Assembly (NCBI GenBank): GCA_002721105.1
Contig: PBJL01000017.1
Span: 28,310-35,587, forward strand
Direction of reading: 5' to 3'
Source of the DNA: Acidiferrobacteraceae bacterium
GTDB taxonomy: Bacteria; Pseudomonadota; Gammaproteobacteria; Arenicellales; UBA868
Length of the DNA: 7,278 nucleotides
Below are positions 1-5,997 of the stretch, in pieces; the stretch's first letter is position 1, and each line of letters opens with the position of its first letter. The notes beneath the pieces were generated by a model. It saw only the letters and a list, made by a program, of their open reading frames with translations. It made no database searches and was not told the DNA's origin. Position numbers and translations under genes: made by a program.

Positions 1-1197
1 GGTTATCTCCTGGAGTCAGCACTAGAGGCTGGGTTATCAGCTGCTGGTATGGACATATCATTGATCGGGCCTATGCCTACTCCAGGAATTTCTTATTTAA
101 CCCGTACGGCTCGCGCTACAGCCGGGATCGTAATTAGTGCATCTCATAATCCATATCACGATAATGGCATAAAGTTTTTTTCACCGGACGGAAGTAAATT
201 GAGAGATCACATAGAGCTTGAAATTGAAAAACTAATGCGGGGACCTATTCAGACAGTAGTTGCAAACCGTCTTGGTAAAGCTGAGCGTTTTCCGGATGCG
301 CCTGGAAGGTATATTGAGTATTGCAAGAGCAGTGTTTCACCTAATCTATCTTTGCGTGGCCTTAAAATTGTTCTGGATTGCGCAAATGGGGCCTCTTATC
401 ATGTTGCGCCGCCTGTTTTTGAAGAGTTAGGAGCAGATGTGATAGCTATCGGAGTTGATCCGGATGGGTTTAATATCAATAGTGATTGTGGATCCACTAA
501 TCCTAAACACCTTCAACATATGGTACGAAAAACACAAGCTGACTTAGGGATTGCCCTTGATGGTGATGGAGATCGAGTAGTCATGGTTGATGAGAGATCA
601 CAACTTGTCGACGGCGACCAAATTTTGTACATAATGAGTCAAGCACGTATTCGAAATGGTAATATGTCTGGAGGGATTGTCGGAACCGCAATGACTAATT
701 CGGGTCTAGAGCTGGCATGTAAGGAACAAAATATTCCCTTTGATCGGTCAGCTGTGGGGGACAGACATGTATACCAGCTACTAAAGCAAAATAATTGGTT
801 ATTAGGCGGAGAAACTTCTGGTCATATACTCTGTTTAGAAAAAAGTACTACCGGTGATGGAATAATAGCAGCGCTTGATGTTCTAGAGTCATTAGTTGAG
901 AGATCTTCAACGTTATCATCTCTAACATCAGGAATGGAAAGGTTTCCACAGAGTATTGTTAATGTTTCAGTGCCTCGTAATTCAGCTTTTATTAATAACT
1001 CTATCAATAACAGCGTGGTTCAGGAAGCTGTTCGTGACACACAACGAATATTAGGTGATGGGGGACGGGTTATCTTGCGCCCTTCGGGCACTGAATCTGT
1101 AATCCGAGTTATGGTAGAAGGTCGTGATCAATCATTAGTGTCATCCCTTAGCGCCGATTTGGCTAAATTAATAGCGAATACTCAGTCCGTACCATGA
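1..1197 (+). CDS. glmM: Phosphoglucosamine mutase GlmM, 5'-truncated by the window edge
   Basis: Cytoplasmic enzyme converting glucosamine-6-phosphate to glucosamine-1-phosphate, the step before GlmU on the way to UDP-GlcNAc for peptidoglycan and LPS. The frame is open from base 1 (first residues GYLLESALEAGLSAAG), so the ATG at 49 is an internal Met, not the start. Compared from memory with E. coli GlmM (445 residues), about 54 N-terminal residues are missing; 398 are present. Visible motifs, numbered from base 1: SASHNP, whose second Ser (residue 48, about 102 in the full protein) is the phosphorylated catalytic serine; DGDGDR at 187-192, the Mg-binding loop; GGETSGH at 269-275, sugar recognition; and the C-terminal phosphate-binding loop RPSGTES near 360-366, where the family usually has Pro in place of the last Ser. 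The stop is TGA at 1195-1197. In related genomes folP or ftsH often lies upstream, outside this window. Identification is secure. Confidence 0.97.
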   Translation, partial: GYLLESALEAGLSAAGMDISLIGPMPTPGISYLTRTARATAGIVISASHNPYHDNGIKFFSPDGSKLRDHIELEIEKLMRGPIQTVVANRLGKAERFPDAPGRYIEYCKSSVSPNLSLRGLKIVLDCANGASYHVAPPVFEELGADVIAIGVDPDGFNINSDCGSTNPKHLQHMVRKTQADLGIALDGDGDRVVMVDERSQLVDGDQILYIMSQARIRNGNMSGGIVGTAMTNSGLELACKEQNIPFDRSAVGDRHVYQLLKQNNWLLGGETSGHILCLEKSTTGDGIIAALDVLESLVERSSTLSSLTSGMERFPQSIVNVSVPRNSAFINNSINNSVVQEAVRDTQRILGDGGRVILRPSGTESVIRVMVEGRDQSLVSSLSADLAKLIANTQSVP

Positions 1198-1337
1198 GTA
1201 TATTTAATAAATTTTTTCAATTATTCTGCTTTTAGCTCGAGTTCCAAGGTTAGGCCGGCTTGCTACTTAAACTTTGGATCGTTACCATCTCTTTATTAAT
1301 GACTAACTTAGCTTAAGAATAACACGGTAATGCCTAC
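1198..1337. other. glmM-tpiA intergenic gap, no clear signal
   Basis: A 140-base AT-rich spacer without a convincing gene. I see no G+C-rich hairpin followed by a T-run, so no intrinsic terminator for glmM is supported. Possible promoter hexamers (TTGGAT at 1274-1279, TTACCA at 1282-1287) lack a good -10 at the right distance. A three-codon ATG-CCT-ACG-TGA frame at 1330-1341 overlaps the tpiA GTG start. tpiA may be read through from glmM or driven by a weak promoter here; the sequence does not decide. Confidence 0.5.
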
Positions 1338-2114
1338 GTGAAGAATGAAATTCGCCGACTGACGGTAGCAGGAAACTGGAAAATGAATGGGACCAAAGAG
1401 TTAGCTCGTGAGCTATCTGTTAAGTATAATCGGGCCTCTCCCTCATTGCAAAAACTTGATGTGATTGTATTTCCACCTGCAATTTTAATATCACAGGTAA
1501 TAAATCATGTAGGTGGGTCTGGAATACACGTTGGCGGTCAGAATTTGGCAGTAGCGTCAACTGGCGCTTTTACAGGGGAAATCTCAGCATCAATGTTGGT
1601 TGATCAACAGTGTGATTTTGTTATTGTTGGGCATTCGGAGCGACGCCATCTTTTTGGAGAAGATAATTCTACAGTTGGTAAGAAGGCGAGACTTGCCTTC
1701 GACTGTGGTTTAAAGCCAGTGATCTGTGTTGGCGAGACACTTGATGAACGGGAATCTGAACAAACCATGAGTGTGATTCAGCGACAAATCCAAGCTGTCA
1801 TTAACGTTGCAGGTGTAGATATATTCCCGGACAGCCTGATCGCTTATGAGCCAGTTTGGGCTATTGGAACCGGAAAAACTGCAAAACCGGAAGAGGCTCA
1901 GGAAATTCATAGTTTTTTGCGAAATATTCTTGATCAAAAGCAAATGGGCCTCGGTTCATTGACGCGTATCCTGTACGGCGGTAGTGTAAATGTTGATAAT
2001 GCGTCTAAAATATTCAATGAGAAAGATATTGATGGCGGCCTTATCGGAGGCGCTTCCCTCAATGCTGATGACTTTCTCTCAATATGCGAGGTAGCATCAA
2101 AATTATGCTTATAA
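1338..2114 (+). CDS. tpiA: Triosephosphate isomerase
   Basis: Interconverts dihydroxyacetone phosphate and glyceraldehyde-3-phosphate in glycolysis and gluconeogenesis; cytoplasmic, normally a dimer of TIM barrels. The 258-residue length is typical. Catalytic features are all present: N13 and K15 in the AGNWKMNG motif, H99 in VIVGHSERR, E171 in the AYEPVWAIGTGKTA signature that includes the mobile loop 6, and the phosphate-binding YGGSV (213-217) and GG (237-238) turns. The start is GTG at 1338: an in-frame TAA at 1320-1322 blocks anything further upstream, and the nearby ATGs at 1330 and 1345 are in other frames. No strong Shine-Dalgarno precedes it, so initiation may be weak. The C-terminal codons overlap the start of secG. 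The tpiA-secG pairing next to glmM is a common gammaproteobacterial arrangement. Confidence 0.97.
   Translation: MKNEIRRLTVAGNWKMNGTKELARELSVKYNRASPSLQKLDVIVFPPAILISQVINHVGGSGIHVGGQNLAVASTGAFTGEISASMLVDQQCDFVIVGHSERRHLFGEDNSTVGKKARLAFDCGLKPVICVGETLDERESEQTMSVIQRQIQAVINVAGVDIFPDSLIAYEPVWAIGTGKTAKPEEAQEIHSFLRNILDQKQMGLGSLTRILYGGSVNVDNASKIFNEKDIDGGLIGGASLNADDFLSICEVASKLCL
2088..2092 (+). promoter_or_regulatory. Probable Shine-Dalgarno of secG
   Basis: GAGGT lies 12 bases before the ATG at 2105, inside the end of tpiA. The spacing is somewhat long. It still favours the 2105 start, because the alternative in-frame ATG at 2084 has no purine-rich site before it. Confidence 0.5.
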
Positions 2115-2512
2115 GTATCTTAACCGTAGTTCTACTAATCACGACTGTTTCGATTGTCGTTCTTGTGCTACTTCAGCAAGGCAAGGGTGCTGATGCTGGA
2201 GCAGCTTTTGGTGGAGGTGGATCCTCACAGTCAGTTTTTGGCAGTCGTGGGTCTGCGACCTTCCTGAGCCGAACTACAGGTATTCTTGCGTTGCTATTTT
2301 TCGTAATAACCTTAGTTTTGGCATATTTATACACGAAAGAAGGTCAGTCTGATCTTAGCGTTATAACAAATAGCGATCAGCCTCTGGTAAATCCCGAAAA
2401 GGTTGATTTAACTGATGAGGATATACCTGCTATTTTAGAGGCGCCTTCCGACGAGGGCACAGTAGGTGAGTCTGACATACCTAGTGTTCCTCAAGGTGGA
2501 GAGCAAAAATAG
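2105..2512 (+). CDS. secG: Protein-export membrane protein SecG
   Basis: Small subunit of the SecYEG inner-membrane translocon that assists SecA-driven export. The 135-residue product has the SecG layout: first membrane helix at about 2-24 ending in LLQQGKGAD, a Gly/Ser-rich loop (25-57) with AAFGGGGSSQSVFGSRGS, second helix at about 58-76, then a 59-residue hydrophilic tail. I chose ATG 2105 over the in-frame ATG 2084 because it gives the usual N-terminal spacing (25 residues through LLQQ, one more than E. coli) and has GAGGT upstream. This start overlaps tpiA by 10 bases, suggesting translational coupling. The tail is strongly acidic (14 Asp/Glu against 3 Lys) and longer than in E. coli (110 residues in total). 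By known SecG topology both termini are periplasmic, so the acidic tail should face the periplasm. Family assignment is secure. Confidence 0.95.
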   Translation: MLISILTVVLLITTVSIVVLVLLQQGKGADAGAAFGGGGSSQSVFGSRGSATFLSRTTGILALLFFVITLVLAYLYTKEGQSDLSVITNSDQPLVNPEKVDLTDEDIPAILEAPSDEGTVGESDIPSVPQGGEQK

Positions 2513-2537
2513 CAGCCCTTATCTTAAGACAGCTGCT
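2511..2537 (+). other. Inverted repeat between secG and tRNA-Leu
   Basis: AGCAGC (2511-2516) and GCTGCT (2532-2537) form a perfect 6-bp stem with a 15-base loop, just after the secG stop. A competing 5-bp stem uses TTAAG (2524-2528) and CTTAA (2536-2540). No T-run follows, so it does not look like an intrinsic terminator. It could protect the secG message 3' end or mark a processing point upstream of the tRNA; this is inference. Confidence 0.4.
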
Positions 2538-2548
2538 TAATGGTTATC

Positions 2549-2633
2549 GGCCACGTGGTGGAATTGGTAGACACGCCGTCTTGAGGGGGCGGTGGCGCGA
2601 GCCGTCCCGGTTCGAGTCCGGGCGTGGCCACCA
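2549..2633 (+). tRNA. leuU: tRNA-Leu (anticodon GAG), CCA encoded
   Basis: An 85-base class II tRNA folds completely by eye. The acceptor stem is GGCCACG (2549-2555) with CGTGGCC (2623-2629), followed by discriminator A2630, as expected for Leu, and encoded CCA 2631-2633. The anticodon stem is CCGTC/GGCGG (2576-2580, 2588-2592, one G-U pair) closing loop TTGAGGG with anticodon GAG at 2583-2585, which reads CUC and CUU. The long variable arm has a GGC/GCC stem with a GCGA tetraloop. The T arm is CCCGG/CCGGG around TTCGAGT. E. coli has the same isoacceptor (leuU) directly after secG, so position and anticodon agree. It is probably co-transcribed with secG and released by RNase processing; no promoter of its own is evident in the 36-base gap. 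Confidence 0.97.
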
Positions 2634-2803
2634 TTGATGTAAATCGCAAATGAGGTCAACACGCAGGTCGTTTTTCAAAGTTTGGCTTGGTTTGTGACTT
2701 TAGGTCCAACATTTTCAATTTAATTGATTGACCATAATAGCTAGCGAAATTAAAATGTCGTTAACTTTTCTCTCTATCTAAATAAGACGATTTTTTTCAA
2801 AAA
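2634..2803 (+). other. tRNA-Leu to nuoA intergenic region
   Basis: A 170-base AT-rich spacer. The first half (2634-2715) shows no clear intrinsic terminator: the T-run at about 2669-2673 has no proper stem before it, and AAAGT/ACTTT around 2677-2701 is only a loose 5-bp pair. The second half holds the nuo promoter and the short nuoA leader, listed separately. I see no small gene here. Confidence 0.6.
2728..2756 (+). promoter_or_regulatory. Predicted sigma-70 promoter of the nuo operon
   Basis: TTGACC (2728-2733) and TAAAAT (2751-2756) each match the sigma-70 consensus at five of six positions and are separated by exactly 17 bases. Transcription would start near 2763, giving a leader of about 41 bases before nuoA. 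It is the best promoter candidate in the window and sits where the operon needs one. A second TTGATT at 2724-2729 overlaps the -35. The start site is inferred. Confidence 0.7.
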
Positions 2804-3160
2804 ATGTTGGGCAACTATCTGCCTATTTTGTTATTTTTAGTGACGGCTCTTGTGTTTGGAGTTGTTGCGATATTGGCAGGTCGTTTACTTGGGCCAAACA
2901 AACCCGATTCTGCAAAGTTGTCGCCTTATGAATGTGGTTTTGAAGCATTTGAAAACAGCAGAATGAAGTTCGATGTCCGTTATTATCTTGTTGCTATACT
3001 GTTTATAATATTTGATCTGGAAATAGCGTTCCTTTTTCCATGGGCAGTAGCGTTAGATGAAGTTGGTATGTATGGATTTTTAGCTATGGCTATTTTTCTT
3101 TTCATCCTGGTTGTAGGTTTTATTTATGAATGGATGAAAGGTGCATTGGAATGGGAGTGA
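2804..3160 (+). CDS. nuoA: NADH-quinone oxidoreductase subunit A
   Basis: Membrane subunit of complex I (ND3 homologue), located at the junction of the membrane arm with the quinone module. The 118 residues give three helices: about 5-28, 60-83 and 88-110. Between helices 1 and 2 is the conserved loop [12 protein letters not shown] with C44, matching the ND3 loop cysteine known from mitochondrial active/deactive studies; helix 2 carries the conserved acidic D71 and E73 (FDLEIAF). The sequence is the alphaproteobacterial/mitochondrial type and ends GALEWE. The ATG at 2804 gives the usual N-terminus ([10 protein letters not shown]), but no Shine-Dalgarno precedes it and the start lies in a T7-C-A6 tract. 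It is the first gene after the predicted promoter, and its stop is 7 bases before nuoB. Confidence 0.96.
   Translation: MLGNYLPILLFLVTALVFGVVAILAGRLLGPNKPDSAKLSPYECGFEAFENSRMKFDVRYYLVAILFIIFDLEIAFLFPWAVALDEVGMYGFLAMAIFLFILVVGFIYEWMKGALEWE
3153..3157 (+). promoter_or_regulatory. Shine-Dalgarno of nuoB
   Basis: GGGAG within the last codons of nuoA lies 10 bases before ATG 3168. It supports that start over the in-frame GTG at 3141, which would add nine residues not expected in NuoB. Confidence 0.65.
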
Positions 3161-3167
3161 AATATTC

Positions 3168-3644
3168 ATGTCTATAGAAGGCGTGTTTGAGCAAGGATGG
3201 GCTACTGCTAGGATCGATGACCTGATCAATTGGGCGCGAACGGGATCAATGTGGCCTATGTCGTTTGGTCTGGCATGTTGTGCAGTTGAGATGATGCACG
3301 CGGGAGCATCACGCTACGATTTGGATCGTTTTGGAACTTTTTTTCGTCCTAGCCCCCGTCAATCAGATGTGATGATAGTTGCCGGGACATTAACCAATAA
3401 GATGGCGCCAGCACTACGTAAAGTTTATGACCAAATGCCTGAGCCGCGTTGGGTTATATCTATGGGATCTTGTGCAAATGGTGGAGGGTACTACCATTAT
3501 TCCTATTCCGTGGTGCGAGGCTGTGATCGTATTGTCCCAGTTGATGTTTATGTGCCTGGGTGCCCGCCAACACCAGAAGCACTGCTTTACGGAGTATTGC
3601 AACTCCAAAAAAAGATTCGTCGCACGAACACAATAGCGCGTTAA
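3168..3644 (+). CDS. nuoB: NADH-quinone oxidoreductase subunit B (cluster N2)
   Basis: Peripheral subunit of complex I (PSST homologue) that binds the terminal [4Fe-4S] cluster N2, the direct electron donor to quinone. The 158-residue product carries all four ligands: tandem C37-C38 in [14 protein letters not shown]102 in MGSCANGGG and C132 in [12 protein letters not shown]. The stretches [25 protein letters not shown] and [20 protein letters not shown] are nearly textbook for the alphaproteobacterial-type subunit. The start at ATG 3168 is supported by the upstream GGGAG and by family length. The gene lies 7 bases after nuoA and 16 bases before nuoC. Its 3' end encodes QKK as CAA-AAA-AAG, an in-frame A-AAA-AAG heptamer (see findings). 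Confidence 0.97.
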   Translation: MSIEGVFEQGWATARIDDLINWARTGSMWPMSFGLACCAVEMMHAGASRYDLDRFGTFFRPSPRQSDVMIVAGTLTNKMAPALRKVYDQMPEPRWVISMGSCANGGGYYHYSYSVVRGCDRIVPVDVYVPGCPPTPEALLYGVLQLQKKIRRTNTIAR

Positions 3645-3660
3645 ATTCGGATCTAATGTT

Positions 3661-4263
3661 ATGTGTGTTCATACTCTAAAACCCAATATCGAATTAATAG
3701 CCGAGAAATATCTTGCTGAGGTGAGTTACGATACCAATGAAATGACTTTAACTGTTTCAGTTGAGAATTTATATGAGCTGCTTTTGGAGTTGAGAGATAG
3801 TCCATCCACAAGGTTTGAGCAGTTAATTGATTTGTGCGGGGTGGATTATCTTTATTTTGGTAGAGAAGGAAGTAAGCCATGGAATGGCGCTAGGTATGCT
3901 GTTGTTTATCATTTACTTTCCGTGTCTTTCAATCAACGGGCACGTATATTGGTTTGGTTGAATGATGAAGGACTTAAGGTTCCATCTGTTTTGGATATTT
4001 GGAAGTCAGCAAACTGGTTTGAGCGAGAGGTCTTCGATCTTTTTGGAATAATCTTCGATGGGCATCCCGATTTGCGACGCATCCTGACTGATTATGGTTT
4101 TATCGGTCATCCTTTTCGAAAGGATTTCCCGCTGTCCGGCCACGTTGAGATGCGTTACGACGAAAATAAGAAGCGTGTAGTTTATGAGCCGGTCACTATT
4201 GAGCCCAGAGTAACTGTACCACGCATAATCCGCGAAGAGGGATACGGTGACAGAGATTCGTAA
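3661..4263 (+). CDS. nuoC: NADH-quinone oxidoreductase subunit C (30 kDa)
   Basis: Peripheral-arm subunit of complex I without a redox cofactor, packing against NuoD and NuoB in the connecting module. The 200 residues include the 30-kDa subunit signature: [12 protein letters not shown] at 119-130, GHPDLRRIL at 134-142 and [10 protein letters not shown] at 149-158, followed by the conserved tail with EPR near 181. It is a stand-alone gene, unlike the nuoCD fusion of enterics. ATG 3661 has only a weak CGGA site about 9 bases upstream. A seven-codon frame starting at ATG 3656 overlaps the start in another frame. The N-terminal ~30 residues are less conserved, so a slightly different start cannot be excluded. 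Its last 17 bases overlap the nuoD start. Confidence 0.95.
   Translation: MCVHTLKPNIELIAEKYLAEVSYDTNEMTLTVSVENLYELLLELRDSPSTRFEQLIDLCGVDYLYFGREGSKPWNGARYAVVYHLLSVSFNQRARILVWLNDEGLKVPSVLDIWKSANWFEREVFDLFGIIFDGHPDLRRILTDYGFIGHPFRKDFPLSGHVEMRYDENKKRVVYEPVTIEPRVTVPRIIREEGYGDRDS
4237..4241 (+). promoter_or_regulatory. Shine-Dalgarno of nuoD
   Basis: GAGGG inside nuoC lies 5 bases before the GTG at 4247. It favours this GTG over the in-frame ATG at 4271, which would remove the conserved MTEIRNYT start of NuoD. Confidence 0.7.
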
Positions 4264-5500
4264 TTACACAATGAATTTTGGACCTCAGCATCCAGCAGCG
4301 CACGGAGTTCTTCGCGTAGTGATGGAAATGAATGGTGAAGTCATCGAACGTTTAGATCCTCACATCGGGCTACTACATCGCGGCACTGAAAAACTTGCGG
4401 AAAGCAAGCCGTTCAATCACAGTATCGGTTATATGGACCGATTGGACTATGTATCCATGATGTGTAATGAGCATGCTTATGTTTTGGCGATCGAAAAGTT
4501 ACTTGGGGTTCAACCACCCATCCGAGCTAAGTATATCCGTGTTTTATTTGATGAAATAACTCGAATTTTAAATCATCTGATGTGGATAGGAGCCCATGGC
4601 CTCGATATTGGCGCCATGGCACTATTCCTATATGCATTTCGGGAAAGAGAAGATCTGCTTGATTGTTATGAGGCTGTTTCAGGTGCGCGAATGCATGCGA
4701 CCTACTATCGACCAGGGGGTGTTTATCGTGACCTACCACAGGAAATGCCGAAGTATGAGTCTAGCAGAAGGAAAGACAAAAAAAAGACTGCAGAAAAAAA
4801 CCGCAACCGCGACGGATCTTTACTAGATTTCCTATGGGCATTCACAGAGTCTTTTCCCAATAAAATTGATGAGTATGAGACTCTATTGACAGATAATCGA
4901 ATTTGGAAGCAACGGACAGTCGATATAGGTATCGTTAGCCCAGAGGATGCACTTCAGTATGGTTTTACAGGACCAATGTTACGAGGTTCTGGTATTGAGT
5001 GGGATTTGCGTAAGAAGGAGCCTTATGAGGTATACAATGAACTGGAATTCAATGTTCCCGTAGGGACCACCGGAGATTGTTATGATCGCTATTTGGTTCG
5101 TGTTGAAGAAATGCGACAATCAAACTCTATTGTGCAGCAGTGTATTCAGTGGCTCCGTAAAAATCATGGACCGGTCATGTTGGATAATCCTAAATTAGTA
5201 CCACCTGCCCGAACCGAAATGAAAGAAGATATGGAGTCAATGATCCATCATTTCAAATTATTCACAGAAGGATACCGTGTACCAATTGGACAGACATACC
5301 AAGCGGTTGAGGCACCTAAAGGAGAGTTTGGAATTTACCTCATATCAGATGGTGCTAACAAACCTTATAGAGTGAAAATACGCGCCCCAGGTTTCGCTCA
5401 TCTAGCGTCGCTCGATGATATGTGTAGAGGCCACATGCTAGCGGATATGGTGGCAATAATAGGTACTCAGGATATTGTGTTTGGGGAGATTGACAGGTGA
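4247..5500 (+). CDS. nuoD: NADH-quinone oxidoreductase subunit D (49 kDa)
   Basis: Forms the quinone-reduction site of complex I together with NuoB; related to the large subunit of [NiFe] hydrogenases. The 417-residue length and N-terminus ([20 protein letters not shown]) fit the family from the GTG start, overlapping nuoC by 17 bases and preceded by GAGGG. H19 and Y68 (in MDRLDY) align with the quinone-headgroup ligands His38 and Tyr87 of Thermus Nqo4. Other signatures include [40 protein letters not shown] (241-250) and the C-terminal [14 protein letters not shown]. Residues 174-188 form an unusually Lys/Arg-rich patch ([15 protein letters not shown]) where relatives have a variable loop of about the same length; it is encoded by A8 and A7 runs. 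The stop overlaps nuoE by 4 bases. Confidence 0.97.
   Translation: MTEIRNYTMNFGPQHPAAHGVLRVVMEMNGEVIERLDPHIGLLHRGTEKLAESKPFNHSIGYMDRLDYVSMMCNEHAYVLAIEKLLGVQPPIRAKYIRVLFDEITRILNHLMWIGAHGLDIGAMALFLYAFREREDLLDCYEAVSGARMHATYYRPGGVYRDLPQEMPKYESSRRKDKKKTAEKNRNRDGSLLDFLWAFTESFPNKIDEYETLLTDNRIWKQRTVDIGIVSPEDALQYGFTGPMLRGSGIEWDLRKKEPYEVYNELEFNVPVGTTGDCYDRYLVRVEEMRQSNSIVQQCIQWLRKNHGPVMLDNPKLVPPARTEMKEDMESMIHHFKLFTEGYRVPIGQTYQAVEAPKGEFGIYLISDGANKPYRVKIRAPGFAHLASLDDMCRGHMLADMVAIIGTQDIVFGEIDR
4778..4800 (+). other. A-rich tract in nuoD with in-frame A-AAA-AAG heptamer
   Basis: A-runs of eight (4778-4785) and seven (4794-4800) bases encode part of the Lys-rich loop. Codons AAA-AAA-AAG at 4778-4786 place the heptamer A-AAA-AAG (4780-4786) in the phase used for -1 frameshifting in E. 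coli dnaX. AAGGA at 4768-4772 lies 7 bases before it. The -1 frame meets TAA at 4861-4863. Whether slippage occurs is unknown; chance in AT-rich DNA is a fair explanation. Confidence 0.35.
5483..5488 (+). promoter_or_regulatory. Shine-Dalgarno of nuoE
   Basis: GGGGAG near the end of nuoD lies 8 bases before the GTG at 5497, one of the strongest ribosome-binding sites in the window. It supports the GTGA overlap start. Confidence 0.7.
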
Positions 5501-5991
5501 CTTCTAAGAAAATAACGCCTGAGTTCAATCTATCACAGAAACTGCAAGACAAAATTGATAAAGAAGCTGCAAAATATCCGACTAGAAGAGCAGCAGTAAA
5601 ATCGGCGTTGCGTTATTGCCAAGAAGAATCCGGATGGATTACGCCCAATGTTGTAGTAGCTGTAGCCAATTTTTTAGATATGGAGCCCATTGAAGTTTAT
5701 GAGGTAGCAACGTTCTACGATATGTTTTATACAGAACCGGTTGGGCGTCACCGTATTCGAGTTTGCACAAATGTTTCATGCATGCTGAGAGGGGCGCATA
5801 AAATTGTTGAGCATCTTCGACAACGACTAGGCATCAATTTTGGCGAGACATCGGATGACGGGAAGGTCACGCTATTTGAGGCGGAATGCCTTGGCGCATG
5901 TGGAGGTGCTCCAATGTTACTTTGCGGCGATGATTATTTTGAGAATTTGACCATAGAAAAGCTAGATTGCATTCTGGAGCAATTGGACTAA
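5497..5991 (+). CDS. nuoE: NADH-quinone oxidoreductase subunit E (24 kDa, cluster N1a)
   Basis: Thioredoxin-like [2Fe-2S] subunit of the NADH-dehydrogenase module, binding cluster N1a next to the FMN of NuoF. The 164 residues contain the diagnostic ligand pattern: C90 and C95 (CTNVSC, CX4C) and C131 and C135 (CLGAC, CX3C). The N-terminal helical region ([23 protein letters not shown]) and [17 protein letters not shown] are typical. It begins with GTG in a GTGA overlap with the nuoD stop, the usual arrangement for coupled translation, with GGGGAG 8 bases upstream. The TAA at 5989-5991 is 6 bases before nuoF and in the same frame, so it also bars an earlier nuoF start. Confidence 0.97.
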   Translation: MTSKKITPEFNLSQKLQDKIDKEAAKYPTRRAAVKSALRYCQEESGWITPNVVVAVANFLDMEPIEVYEVATFYDMFYTEPVGRHRIRVCTNVSCMLRGAHKIVEHLRQRLGINFGETSDDGKVTLFEAECLGACGGAPMLLCGDDYFENLTIEKLDCILEQLD

Positions 5992-5997
5992 ACGGTT

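Noticed and set aside
49..1197. glmM starting at ATG 49
   Set aside because: The frame is open to base 1 and the residues before 49 align with internal GlmM sequence, so the gene is cut by the window edge.
1274..1310. Possible tpiA promoter hexamers (TTGGAT, TTACCA)
   Set aside because: No matching -10 at 16-18 bases: the best partners agree at only about half the positions.
2084..2104. Earlier in-frame secG ATG at 2084
   Set aside because: It adds seven residues not seen in the family and has no ribosome-binding site; GAGGT precedes ATG 2105.
2669..2701. Possible intrinsic terminator after tRNA-Leu
   Set aside because: The T-run has no stable stem before it, and the nearby AAAGT/ACTTT pairing is short with a long loop and no T-run after it.
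3141..3167. Earlier in-frame nuoB GTG at 3141
   Set aside because: It would overlap nuoA by 20 bases and add nine atypical residues; ATG 3168 has GGGAG upstream and the expected N-terminus.
4766..4810. Frameshift or sequencing error at the A-runs in nuoD
   Set aside because: The frame continues with perfect NuoD family sequence on both sides and normal total length, so the runs are correct as given.
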